64,000 nucleotides of DNA from Candidatus Dechloromonas phosphoritropha (lineage in GTDB: Bacteria > Pseudomonadota > Gammaproteobacteria > Burkholderiales > Rhodocyclaceae), in NCBI GenBank assembly GCA_016722705.1, contig JADKGN010000004.1, forward strand, positions 2,356,001-2,420,000, in the 5' to 3' direction. The notes under the pieces are model-generated. The model did no database searches. It was given only the letters and a program-made list of their open reading frames with translations, and was not told the origin of the DNA. Positions 52,028 to 59,984 of the stretch are shown piece by piece. Position 1 is the stretch's first letter; each line of letters starts with the position of its first letter. The translations under genes and the position numbers were made by a program.

Positions 52028-52046
52028 TTAAAACGAACGTATGAAT
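52028..52046. promoter_or_regulatory. Candidate operator of the TetR regulator, site 1
   Basis: TTAAAACGAACGTATGAAT lies 28 bp before the tetR-type start. Its reverse complement, ATTCATACGTTCGTTTTAA, matches site 2 at 59917-59934 (ATTCAAACGTTCGTTTAA) at all but about two aligned positions. The core has half-sites A(A/T)ACG and CGTTT around a TT centre, the form expected for a TetR-family dimer. Autoregulation is inferred. Confidence 0.65.
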
Positions 52047-52074
52047 CAACCTTTTCACGAAACAGGCAAGGTCT

Positions 52075-52770
52075 ATGGCAGAAGTCCGCAACATTGATAC
52101 CCGCGAGCGCATTCTCGACGCGGCCGAGCGCCTGTTCATGGCGCACGGTTATGAGGGGACTTCGATGCGCCAGATTACCAGCGAAGCGGCGGTCAATCTC
52201 GCGGCCGTCAATTATCACTTCGGTTCCAAGGAAGCGCTGATGCAGGAGGTATTCCGGCGCCGCTTGGACTGGCTCAATGAGGAGCGCCTGCGTGTTCTCG
52301 ACGAGATGGAGCGGGCGGCGGGCGGCAGGCCCCTGAAGCCGTCGCAGATTGTCGACGGCTTCTTCGGGACGCTGCTGCGCCTGGCCGACGACGACCTGCG
52401 CGGCGGCATTGTCTTCCTGCGCCTTTTCGGGCGCACGCACACCGAGCCATCGGAATTCATCCGGACGTTTATTGCCGACGAGTATGCTGGCGTGATGGAG
52501 CGCTACAAGCAGGCCTTGTTCAAGGCATTGCCCGACGTACCGCGGGCGGAAATCGTCTGGCGCTTCCACTTCATGCTTGGCGCAACGTCCTACGCAATTG
52601 CCGGCACCGACGCGCTGCGTCTGGTTGCCGACTGGAAAATCGAGGAAGCAGATATGGTCGACCGCAACGATCGCCTGGTTCCCCGGTTGATGTCGTTCCT
52701 GCTTGGCGGTCTCCGTTCTCCACTGCCTCAGTTCAAGGCGGCGGGAGACGCGGACTCGCAGGCAGCATAA
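52075..52770 (+). CDS. TetR-family regulator of fatty-acid degradation
   Basis: 231 residues. The N-terminal helix-turn-helix is typical: TRERILDAAERLFMAHGYEG, TSMRQITSEAAVNLAAVNYH and FGSKEALMQEVF (about residues 9-64). The C-terminal half resembles the ligand domain of PsrA/FadR-type TetR repressors that sense acyl-CoA or fatty acids. It lies 30 bp before fadE on the same strand, and a dyad precedes both it and the second fad operon. It probably represses both until acyl-CoA is present. Confidence 0.9.
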   Translation: MAEVRNIDTRERILDAAERLFMAHGYEGTSMRQITSEAAVNLAAVNYHFGSKEALMQEVFRRRLDWLNEERLRVLDEMERAAGGRPLKPSQIVDGFFGTLLRLADDDLRGGIVFLRLFGRTHTEPSEFIRTFIADEYAGVMERYKQALFKALPDVPRAEIVWRFHFMLGATSYAIAGTDALRLVADWKIEEADMVDRNDRLVPRLMSFLLGGLRSPLPQFKAAGDADSQAA

Positions 52771-52800
52771 AAACTCTTCAGGTTCTCAGGAGATAACAGC

Positions 52801-55155
52801 ATGTCAAATACGATCATTCCTCTGCTCGGCGCGCTGGCGCTCGCAGTCTTCGCCGGCCTGATCCTGATTCGTCCGCTGCGACGTGCCGTGATCAGTCGCC
52901 CGCTGTTTGCGACTTATCGCAAGGTTCTGCCGCAGATGTCGGAAACCGAGCGCGACGCGCTGGAAGCCGGCACCGTCTGGTGGGAAGGCGAGCTTTTTCG
53001 CGGCAAGCCCGACTGGAAGAAACTGCACGCCTATCCGAAGCCGACGTTGACCGCGGCCGAGCAGTCGTTCATGGACAACGAATGCGCCGAAGCCTGCCGT
53101 CTGGTCGATGACTGGAAGGTGACGCACGAGTTGTACGACCTGCCCAACGAAGCCTGGCGTTACATCAAGGACAAGGGCTTCCTCGGCATGATCATTCCGA
53201 AGAAGTACGGCGGCCTGGAGTTTTCCGCCTACGCTCATTCGCAGGTGGTGACCAAGCTGTCGACGCGCTCGTCGGCGCTGTCGGTCTCGGTCATGGTGCC
53301 GAACTCGCTCGGCCCGGCCGAACTGTTGCTGCATTACGGTACCGAGGAACAAAAGAATCATTACCTGCCGCGCCTGGCCAAGGGCATCGAGGTGCCGGCT
53401 TTCGCGCTGACCAGCCCGTGGGCCGGTTCCGATGCCGCGTCGATTCCTGATAACGGCATCATTTGCAAGGGCATGTGGCAGGGCAAGGAAGTGCTCGGCA
53501 TGCGCGTTAGCTGGGACAAGCGTTACATCACGCTGGCGCCGGTGTGCACGGTCTTCGGCCTGGCTTTCCATCTCTACGATCCGGACGGCCTGCTTGGCGC
53601 CAAGAAGCATATCGGTATCACCTGCGCGCTGGTGCCTTACGACCATCCCGGCGTCGATACCGGGCGTCGTCACTTCCCGCTCAACGCCATGTTCATGAAC
53701 GGACCGACCCGCGGCAAAGACGTGTTCATGCCGCTCGACTACATCATCGGCGGTCCGAAGATGGCGGGGCAGGGCTGGCGCATGCTGATGGAGTGCCTGG
53801 CGGCCGGTCGTTCGATTTCGCTGCCGTCTTCCAATGCCGGTATGGCACAGATGACGGCGCGTGCCGTCGGTGGCTATGCCCGTGTGCGCAGCCAGTTCAA
53901 GATGGCGGTCGGCAAGTTCGAGGGTGTCGAGGAAGCACTGACCCGCATTGGCGCCTACACCTACATGATGGATGCGACGCGGACGATGACCGCCGGCGCG
54001 GTCGATCTTGGCGAGAAGCCTTCCGTGGTGTCGGCGATTGCCAAGTACCACGTTACCGAGCGCGCCCGCCAGGTGGTCAATGACGGCATGGATGTCGTTG
54101 GTGGCAAGGGCATCTGTCTTGGCCCCTCTAACTTTATCGGTCGTGCCTATCAGCAGATTCCGATCGGCATCACGGTCGAGGGCGCCAACATTCTCACGCG
54201 TAGCCTGATCATCTTTGGACAGGGCGCCATTCGCTGCCATCCTTATCTGCTGCCTGAAATGCAGGCGGCGCAGAACAAGGATGTCCGCCAGGGTCTGGTC
54301 GACTTCGACAAGGCCTTGTGGGGCCATGTCGGTTATACGATCAGGAACGGATTCCGTGCCTTGTGGCTGGGCATGACCGGATCGCACTTCGTCGGCGTCG
54401 ATGTCGAGGTGGCGCCCGAAGTTCGCCGTTACTACCAGCAGATGACGCGTTTCTCGGCGGCCTTCGCCTTCCTGTCGGATATTTCCCTGCTGGTGCTTGG
54501 TGGCAGCGTCAAGCGTCGCGAAAAGCTGTCCGCGCGTCTGGGTGACATCCTGGCCCAGATGTACCTGATCTCGTGCACGCTGAAGCGCTACGAGGTCGAT
54601 GGCCGCCAGGCCGCGGATGCGCCGCTGATGCACTGGGCGATCTGGGACGCGATGTACAAGGCGCAGGAAGCGTTCGACGGCGTCATCGCCAATTTCCCGG
54701 TGCGTTTCATCGCCGCCTTCCTGAAGCGCAGCATCTTCCCGTGGGGCCATCCGTATGTGGTGCCATCCGATGATGTCGGCCACCAGGTTGCCAAGCTGTT
54801 GATCGCCCCGTCAGCTACCCGCGACCGTCTGACGGCGGAATGCTTCCTGCCGATGACCGAGAGCGAGCCGGTTGGCGCCATTGAGCTGGCGCTCATCGCA
54901 ACGCTCGAATCCGAAGTCATCGAGGCCAAGATCCGCGATGCCGAGAAGGCCGGACGTTTCGCCAACAACCCGCTGGCCAACGTACGCGATATCGCGATTG
55001 CCGCCGCTGAAGCCGGTGTGATCACGGCCGCCGAGTTCGACAAGATGAAGCGGCGCAACGAACTGCGCGACATCGTCGTCAATGTCGATGACTTCCCGTT
55101 CGACTTCAACGTGGCAACGGCCAACAAGCCGGCGGCCGAACGCAAGGCAGCCTGA
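52801..55155 (+). CDS. fadE: Acyl-CoA dehydrogenase FadE
   Basis: First step of beta-oxidation: FAD-dependent formation of trans-2-enoyl-CoA. 784 residues with the long FadE form. An N-terminal membrane helix (about 6-26) is followed by the EAWRYIKDKGFLGMIIPKKY block, FALTSPWAGSDAASIPDNG at the flavin site, and LPSSNAGMAQMTARAVGGYA. The extended C-terminal domain (about 480-784) is typical of FadE rather than small acyl-CoA dehydrogenases. AGGAG precedes the ATG. Its stop overlaps the next start (TGATG). Confidence 0.96.
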   Translation: MSNTIIPLLGALALAVFAGLILIRPLRRAVISRPLFATYRKVLPQMSETERDALEAGTVWWEGELFRGKPDWKKLHAYPKPTLTAAEQSFMDNECAEACRLVDDWKVTHELYDLPNEAWRYIKDKGFLGMIIPKKYGGLEFSAYAHSQVVTKLSTRSSALSVSVMVPNSLGPAELLLHYGTEEQKNHYLPRLAKGIEVPAFALTSPWAGSDAASIPDNGIICKGMWQGKEVLGMRVSWDKRYITLAPVCTVFGLAFHLYDPDGLLGAKKHIGITCALVPYDHPGVDTGRRHFPLNAMFMNGPTRGKDVFMPLDYIIGGPKMAGQGWRMLMECLAAGRSISLPSSNAGMAQMTARAVGGYARVRSQFKMAVGKFEGVEEALTRIGAYTYMMDATRTMTAGAVDLGEKPSVVSAIAKYHVTERARQVVNDGMDVVGGKGICLGPSNFIGRAYQQIPIGITVEGANILTRSLIIFGQGAIRCHPYLLPEMQAAQNKDVRQGLVDFDKALWGHVGYTIRNGFRALWLGMTGSHFVGVDVEVAPEVRRYYQQMTRFSAAFAFLSDISLLVLGGSVKRREKLSARLGDILAQMYLISCTLKRYEVDGRQAADAPLMHWAIWDAMYKAQEAFDGVIANFPVRFIAAFLKRSIFPWGHPYVVPSDDVGHQVAKLLIAPSATRDRLTAECFLPMTESEPVGAIELALIATLESEVIEAKIRDAEKAGRFANNPLANVRDIAIAAAEAGVITAAEFDKMKRRNELRDIVVNVDDFPFDFNVATANKPAAERKAA

Positions 55156-56438
55156 TGAAAACCATTTACATCGTTGACGGCGCGCGAACGCCATTCCTGA
55201 AAGCCCAGAGGGGGCCGGGTCCGTTCTCCGCTTCCGATCTGGCGACTCAGGCCGGTCGTACCCTGTTGCTGCGCCAACCCTTCGCGCCACAGGATCTTGA
55301 TGAGGTCATCCTGGGCTGCGCGGCGCCGTCGCCCGATGAAACCAATATCGGACGCATGGTCGCCCTGCGCCTCGGTTGTGGCGACAAGGTTCCGGGCTGG
55401 ACCGTCATGCGCAATTGCGCCAGCGGCATGCAGGCGCTTGATTCAGCGATTGCCAACATCCAGCTCGGGCGTTCCGATCTGGTCCTGGCTGGTGGTGTCG
55501 ATGCGCTGTCGCATGCCCCGCTGCTCTATTCGGAGACGATGGTGCGCTGGTTTGCCGGCATGATGTCAATGCGCACGGTCAACCAGAAAATCGGCCATTT
55601 TTTTAAGCTACGCCCGGCCGCGCTGCTGACGCCGGTGATCAGTTTGATGAAAGGCCTGACCGATCCGGTCTGCGGCCTGCTGATGGGCCAGACGGCCGAG
55701 AACCTGGCGTGGAAATTCGGCATCGACCGCCAACAGATGGATGCTTTTGCAGTGCGTAGTCATCAGCGCGTCTTGGCCGGCCGTGCCGCCGGTCATTATG
55801 GCGAGATCGTGCCGGTCGTCGATGGCAAGGGCAATGTCTATGCCGAGGATGACGGCGTGCGCTCCGATGCCAGCATGGCCGGCATGGCCAAGCCGAAGCC
55901 CTTCTTCGACAAGAAGTACGGCAACATCACGGCGGCCAACAGTTCGCAGATTACCGACGGTGCCGCCTGGCTGATCCTCGCTTCGGAAGAGGCGGTCAGA
56001 AAATGGAACCTCGAGCCGCTCGGCAAGATCGTCGACAGCCAGTGGGCCGGACTCGACCCGGCGCTGATGGGGCTTGGTCCGGTACATGCCGCGACGCCGA
56101 TCCTGCAGCGTCACGGCCTTGGTCTCAACGATCTCGATGCCTGGGAAATCAACGAAGCCTTCGCCGCCCAGGTCATCGGCTGTCGCGAAGCCTGGAAATC
56201 CGACGACTACTGCCGTAGCGAACTCGGGCTGCCGGGAGCGCTCGGCGCCCTCGACGAAGACAAGATGAATGTCGATGGTGGCGCCATTGCCATCGGCCAC
56301 CCGGTCGGCGCTTCCGGCGCCCGTATCGTCCTCCATCTGCTGCACGTGCTGCGTGAAAAACAGGCCAAACGCGGCATCGCCGCCATCTGCATCGGCGGCG
56401 GCCTGGGCGGGGCAATGCTGATCGAAGCCGGAGCATAA
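55155..56438 (+). CDS. Acetyl-CoA C-acyltransferase (FadI-like thiolase)
   Basis: Cleaves 3-ketoacyl-CoA to acetyl-CoA and a shortened acyl-CoA. 427 residues. The nucleophilic cysteine is in VMRNCASGMQALDSAIAN (near residue 85-90), the histidine in AIAIGHPVGASGAR and the second cysteine in AAICIGGGLGGAM. The length and the insert around PAALLTPVISLMKGLTDPVC fit the FadI branch. It overlaps fadE by one base and precedes the fadJ-like gene by 3 bp, so it supplies the partner thiolase of that complex. Confidence 0.94.
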   Translation: MKTIYIVDGARTPFLKAQRGPGPFSASDLATQAGRTLLLRQPFAPQDLDEVILGCAAPSPDETNIGRMVALRLGCGDKVPGWTVMRNCASGMQALDSAIANIQLGRSDLVLAGGVDALSHAPLLYSETMVRWFAGMMSMRTVNQKIGHFFKLRPAALLTPVISLMKGLTDPVCGLLMGQTAENLAWKFGIDRQQMDAFAVRSHQRVLAGRAAGHYGEIVPVVDGKGNVYAEDDGVRSDASMAGMAKPKPFFDKKYGNITAANSSQITDGAAWLILASEEAVRKWNLEPLGKIVDSQWAGLDPALMGLGPVHAATPILQRHGLGLNDLDAWEINEAFAAQVIGCREAWKSDDYCRSELGLPGALGALDEDKMNVDGGAIAIGHPVGASGARIVLHLLHVLREKQAKRGIAAICIGGGLGGAMLIEAGA

Positions 56439-56441
56439 GCA

Positions 56442-58361
56442 ATGACCAATCTGAATCTGCAACACTGGCGTCTTGACGTTGACGCTGAAGGCATCACCTG
56501 GGCCATTCTCGACAAGGCCGGCGAATCGGCCAACTCGCTGTCGCGGGCGGTCATGGACGAGCTTGGGAAGATGCTCGACGAGTTTGAGCGCAAGCCGCCC
56601 AAGGCGCTGATTTTCCGCTCCGGCAAGAGCGCCGGTTTCATCGCCGGCGCCGACATCCAGGAATTCACGCAACTCGATAGCGCCGAAAAAGGCCGCGAAC
56701 TGGTCGAGCGCGGCTGGAACCTGTTCAACCGCCTCGCCGCCGTGCGCTACCCGACGCTGGCGCTAGTCCGCGGTCACTGCCTCGGCGGCGGCCTCGAACT
56801 AGCGCTGGCGTGCCGCTATCTGCTGGCGGTGAGCGAGACGGGCACCAAGATGGGCCTGCCGGAAGTCATGCTTGGCATCTTCCCCGGCTGGGGCGGCATG
56901 CTGCGTCTGCCCGAGCGCGTCGGCCCCGCTGCCGCCATGGACATGATGCTGACCGGCAAGACGATCGATGCCTGGCGCGCCAAGAAAATGGGTCTGGCCG
57001 ACGATGCGGTGCCGCCGCGCGTCATGGAACGTGCTGCGCGAATGATGGTGCTGTCGAATGCGCCGCGCCGTCCGCTGCCCTTGATCCAGAAACTGCTCAA
57101 CGGGCCACTGAAAAGCGTCGTCGCCAACGGCGCCCGCAAGCAGGTCGCCAAGCGGGCGCGCCCGGAACACTACCCGGCGCCGTACGCGATCATTGATATC
57201 TGGGAGAAATACAAGGGCAATGCCCTGGTGGCGCCGGAACTGGTTGACAGGATCGTCCGCTCGCCGACGGCGCGCAACCTGGTTCGCGTCTTTTTCCTGC
57301 AGGAGCGCCTCAAAAGCTTCGGCAAGGATTCGGACTTCAGGGCAAAACGCGTCCACGTCGTCGGCGCTGGCGTCATGGGCGGCGACATCGCCGCCTGGTG
57401 CGCGCAGCGCGGCATGACGGTGACGCTGCAGGATCAGAATATCGAACGCATCGCACCGGCGCTGAAACGCGCCCACGAACGCTTCGCCCGGCGCATCAAG
57501 GACAGGCTGCCGTTGCGCGCGATCATGGACCGACTGATTCCCGACCCCGACGGAGTCGGTGCCGCCCACGCCGATGTCGTGATCGAGGCTATTTTCGAAA
57601 ATGTCGAAGCCAAGCATGCGCTGTTCAAAACGCTCGATGCCGTGATGCGACCGGATGCCGTGCTGGCGACCAACACCTCCAGCCTCAAGCTCGAAGACCT
57701 GCGCACCGTCCTGCAACGGCCCGAGCGGCTGGTCGGCATCCACTTCTTCAACCCGGTGGCGATGATGCCGCTGGTCGAGGTGGTGGCTGCAGAAGGCGGC
57801 GATCCGGCCATGGTGCAGGCGGCCTGTGCTTTCGTCCGGCAGATCGACAAGCTGCCGCTGCCGGTCAGGAGCGAACCCGGCTTCCTGGTCAATGCCGTGC
57901 TTGCGCCGTACATGCTGGAAGCGATGCGCGCGGTCGACGAAGGAATCAGCCCGGAAACCGTCGACGAATCGATGCTGCTCTTCGGCATGCCGATGGGGCC
58001 GATCGAACTCGCCGACACGGTCGGGCTGGATATCGCAGTCGCTGCCGGCAAGCAGTTGGCGGGCGGGGCGGCAGCGCCACGCTGCCTGCTAGCCAGGGTC
58101 GACAAGAGCCAACTGGGCAAGAAAACGGGCCAGGGTTTTTATGCCTGGACAGATGGCAAGGCCCAGAAGAAAGCACCCGAAACACCGCCCTCGGGGCTTG
58201 CCGCCCGTCTCGCCAAGCCGCTGATCGACCGTGCCGAGCTTCTGGTCGCCAGCGGTGTCGTTGCCGATGCCGATCTGGCCGATGCCGGGGTGATCTTCGG
58301 GACTGGCTTCGCACCGTTTACCGGCGGGCCGCTCAACTACCGCAAGGCGCAGGCGCAATAG
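56442..58361 (+). CDS. Enoyl-CoA hydratase/3-hydroxyacyl-CoA dehydrogenase (FadJ-like)
   Basis: 639 residues performing hydration and the following oxidation. The N-terminal crotonase domain has the oxyanion block GHCLGGGLELALACRY and the acid in GLPEVMLGIFPGWGG (about residues 107-155). The NAD-binding 3-hydroxyacyl-CoA dehydrogenase domain starts near 300 with VHVVGAGVMGGDIAAWCAQR, and the C-terminal part has EPGFLVNAVLAPYMLEAM. It is somewhat shorter than E. coli FadJ (about 714 residues). Domain order is hydratase first, the reverse of the second multifunctional enzyme at 60.0-62.4 kb. Confidence 0.94.
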   Translation: MTNLNLQHWRLDVDAEGITWAILDKAGESANSLSRAVMDELGKMLDEFERKPPKALIFRSGKSAGFIAGADIQEFTQLDSAEKGRELVERGWNLFNRLAAVRYPTLALVRGHCLGGGLELALACRYLLAVSETGTKMGLPEVMLGIFPGWGGMLRLPERVGPAAAMDMMLTGKTIDAWRAKKMGLADDAVPPRVMERAARMMVLSNAPRRPLPLIQKLLNGPLKSVVANGARKQVAKRARPEHYPAPYAIIDIWEKYKGNALVAPELVDRIVRSPTARNLVRVFFLQERLKSFGKDSDFRAKRVHVVGAGVMGGDIAAWCAQRGMTVTLQDQNIERIAPALKRAHERFARRIKDRLPLRAIMDRLIPDPDGVGAAHADVVIEAIFENVEAKHALFKTLDAVMRPDAVLATNTSSLKLEDLRTVLQRPERLVGIHFFNPVAMMPLVEVVAAEGGDPAMVQAACAFVRQIDKLPLPVRSEPGFLVNAVLAPYMLEAMRAVDEGISPETVDESMLLFGMPMGPIELADTVGLDIAVAAGKQLAGGAAAPRCLLARVDKSQLGKKTGQGFYAWTDGKAQKKAPETPPSGLAARLAKPLIDRAELLVASGVVADADLADAGVIFGTGFAPFTGGPLNYRKAQAQ

Positions 58362-58498
58362 TCTGTTGCCTCAGGACAACACTTACGGACAATAAATCCC
58401 GACATTGCGGCTTCGTCTTGGCTTGAAGTTGACGTTGATGTCTAATTGACATGTTGCCAAAGCGCAAAAATATTAACTGCTTTCGAGTGGAGAGATCA

Positions 58499-59812
58499 AT
58501 GCCCAAGAACATCACCCTGCGCCTGATTCCGGCGCTCCTCGCCGTCACCTTTTCGGGTGGCGCCAGCGCTTCCGGCTTTGGCCTTTGGGAGCAGAGCGCC
58601 AGCGGCCTCGGCAACGCTTTCGCCGGTTCGGCTGCCGTTGCCGAAAACGCCAGCACCATCTATTTCAACCCGGCCGGCATGACCAAGCTGCAGGCTCGCG
58701 AGTTTTCGCTGGGCGCCAACATCATCACGACCAGCTTCAAGTTCCAGGATGAGGGTTCGCGGGTAGGGGCCTTCCAATTGGCCGGCAACGGCGGTGATGG
58801 TGGCGGCACTTCCTTCGTGCCCAATGGCTATCTGTCTTGGCAGGTAGCGCCGGACTGGTACGTGGGTCTGGGCATCGGCGCCCCCTTCGGCAATGTGGTT
58901 GAGTACAGCGCCCCGTGGAAGGGTAGTGGTCACTCGAACAGTTTCGAAATCAAGACCTACAACATCAACCCGTCGGTGGCATGGCGGGCCAACGAATGGG
59001 TGTCGCTGGGGGCGGGTGTCAGCTGGCAGCGGATGACCGCGAACTACAAGGCCGCTGTCGGGATTGGCGGGCTGACTCCGGCTCAGACGGCAGCGATTGC
59101 CTCCAGCACGAAGGAATTCGATGCCGACGACGACTCGTGGAACTGGAACATCGGAGCGCTGTTCACGCCGGCACCGCAAACCAAGATTGGTGTTTCGTAT
59201 CGTTCGACGACCAAATACACTCTCGACGGCAACGTCAGCGTAACCGGCCCGAGCGCAGCCATCAATCTCGCAGGAAGCTCCGGCGCAAAGACCGAAGTCA
59301 AGCTTCCCGATCTTTTCATACTAAGCATCGCTCAGGGAATCGGCGACCGGTGGGAAGTTCTGGGCGATATTTCGTGGATGGGCTGGAGCAGTATCCAGGA
59401 ACTGGACATCGTTCGCACTTCGCCCTCGCTTACGTCACCCGCTGGTTCAACCGCTCAGATTCTGGAAACCAAGTTCAATGATACGTGGCGTTTCGCGCTG
59501 GGCGCCAACTACAAGATGAGCGAGGATATCAAGTTCCGCGCCGGTATCGCGTATGACAACAGCCCGGTTCCGAATGCTGAATACCGGATCACCTCGTTGC
59601 CGGACAACGACCGCACCTGGCTGACCGGCGGTGTCCAGTGGAAGCCGACCAAGACTTCGGCGCTTGATGTCGGTGCCGCCTATATCTGGGTCAAGGGTGC
59701 GCCGATCAACAATCCGGGATGGGCTCGGGCCAATCCCCCGCAGGGCCTGCTCAAGGGCAACTACGATGACTACTCGTGGCTCATCGGCGCCCAGTACTCG
59801 ATGGGCTTCTGA
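58499..59812 (+). CDS. fadL: FadL-type outer-membrane fatty-acid transporter
   Basis: 437 residues. The signal peptide (about 1-24, ending GGASA) is followed by the FadL start SGFGLWEQSASGLGNAFAGS and AVAENASTIYFNPAGMTKL, which form the hatch region (NPAG is a family mark). The rest is a 14-strand barrel pattern ending in WLIGAQYSMGF with the terminal Phe. It brings long-chain fatty acids across the outer membrane. GGAGAG precedes the ATG at 58499. A strong terminator follows. Confidence 0.94.
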   Translation: MPKNITLRLIPALLAVTFSGGASASGFGLWEQSASGLGNAFAGSAAVAENASTIYFNPAGMTKLQAREFSLGANIITTSFKFQDEGSRVGAFQLAGNGGDGGGTSFVPNGYLSWQVAPDWYVGLGIGAPFGNVVEYSAPWKGSGHSNSFEIKTYNINPSVAWRANEWVSLGAGVSWQRMTANYKAAVGIGGLTPAQTAAIASSTKEFDADDDSWNWNIGALFTPAPQTKIGVSYRSTTKYTLDGNVSVTGPSAAINLAGSSGAKTEVKLPDLFILSIAQGIGDRWEVLGDISWMGWSSIQELDIVRTSPSLTSPAGSTAQILETKFNDTWRFALGANYKMSEDIKFRAGIAYDNSPVPNAEYRITSLPDNDRTWLTGGVQWKPTKTSALDVGAAYIWVKGAPINNPGWARANPPQGLLKGNYDDYSWLIGAQYSMGF

Positions 59813-59841
59813 TCGCCCGTCCGCCAATTGTCTCGTTCAAG

Positions 59842-59866
59842 CCCCGGCCAGTCCGGGGTTTTTTTT
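59842..59866 (+). terminator. Rho-independent terminator of fadL
   Basis: CCCCGG (59842-59847), a CCAGT loop, CCGGGG (59853-59858) and eight T residues lie 30 bp after the fadL stop. It separates the first fad operon from the second. Confidence 0.92.
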
Positions 59867-59916
59867 CGAGTATTTTCCCTAGCAAATGCGTTGACCGCGG
59901 CAGCCGTTGCATTATA

Positions 59917-59934
59917 ATTCAAACGTTCGTTTAA
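59917..59934. promoter_or_regulatory. Candidate operator of the TetR regulator, site 2
   Basis: ATTCAAACGTTCGTTTAA, with half-sites AAACG and CGTTT around TT, lies 51 bp before the second fad operon and just after the fadL terminator. It nearly matches the reverse complement of site 1 in front of the tetR-type gene. This is where a repressor of this operon should bind. Confidence 0.7.
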
Positions 59935-59984
59935 CACGGGCAAGCAGGGCTTGAACGGAACAAAAACACCTTAAGGAGAACCGC

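Noticed and set aside
52804..54783. 659-codon minus-strand frame opposite fadE
   Set aside because: It mirrors fadE codons, has no ribosome-binding site and no family features; a shadow of GC-rich codons.
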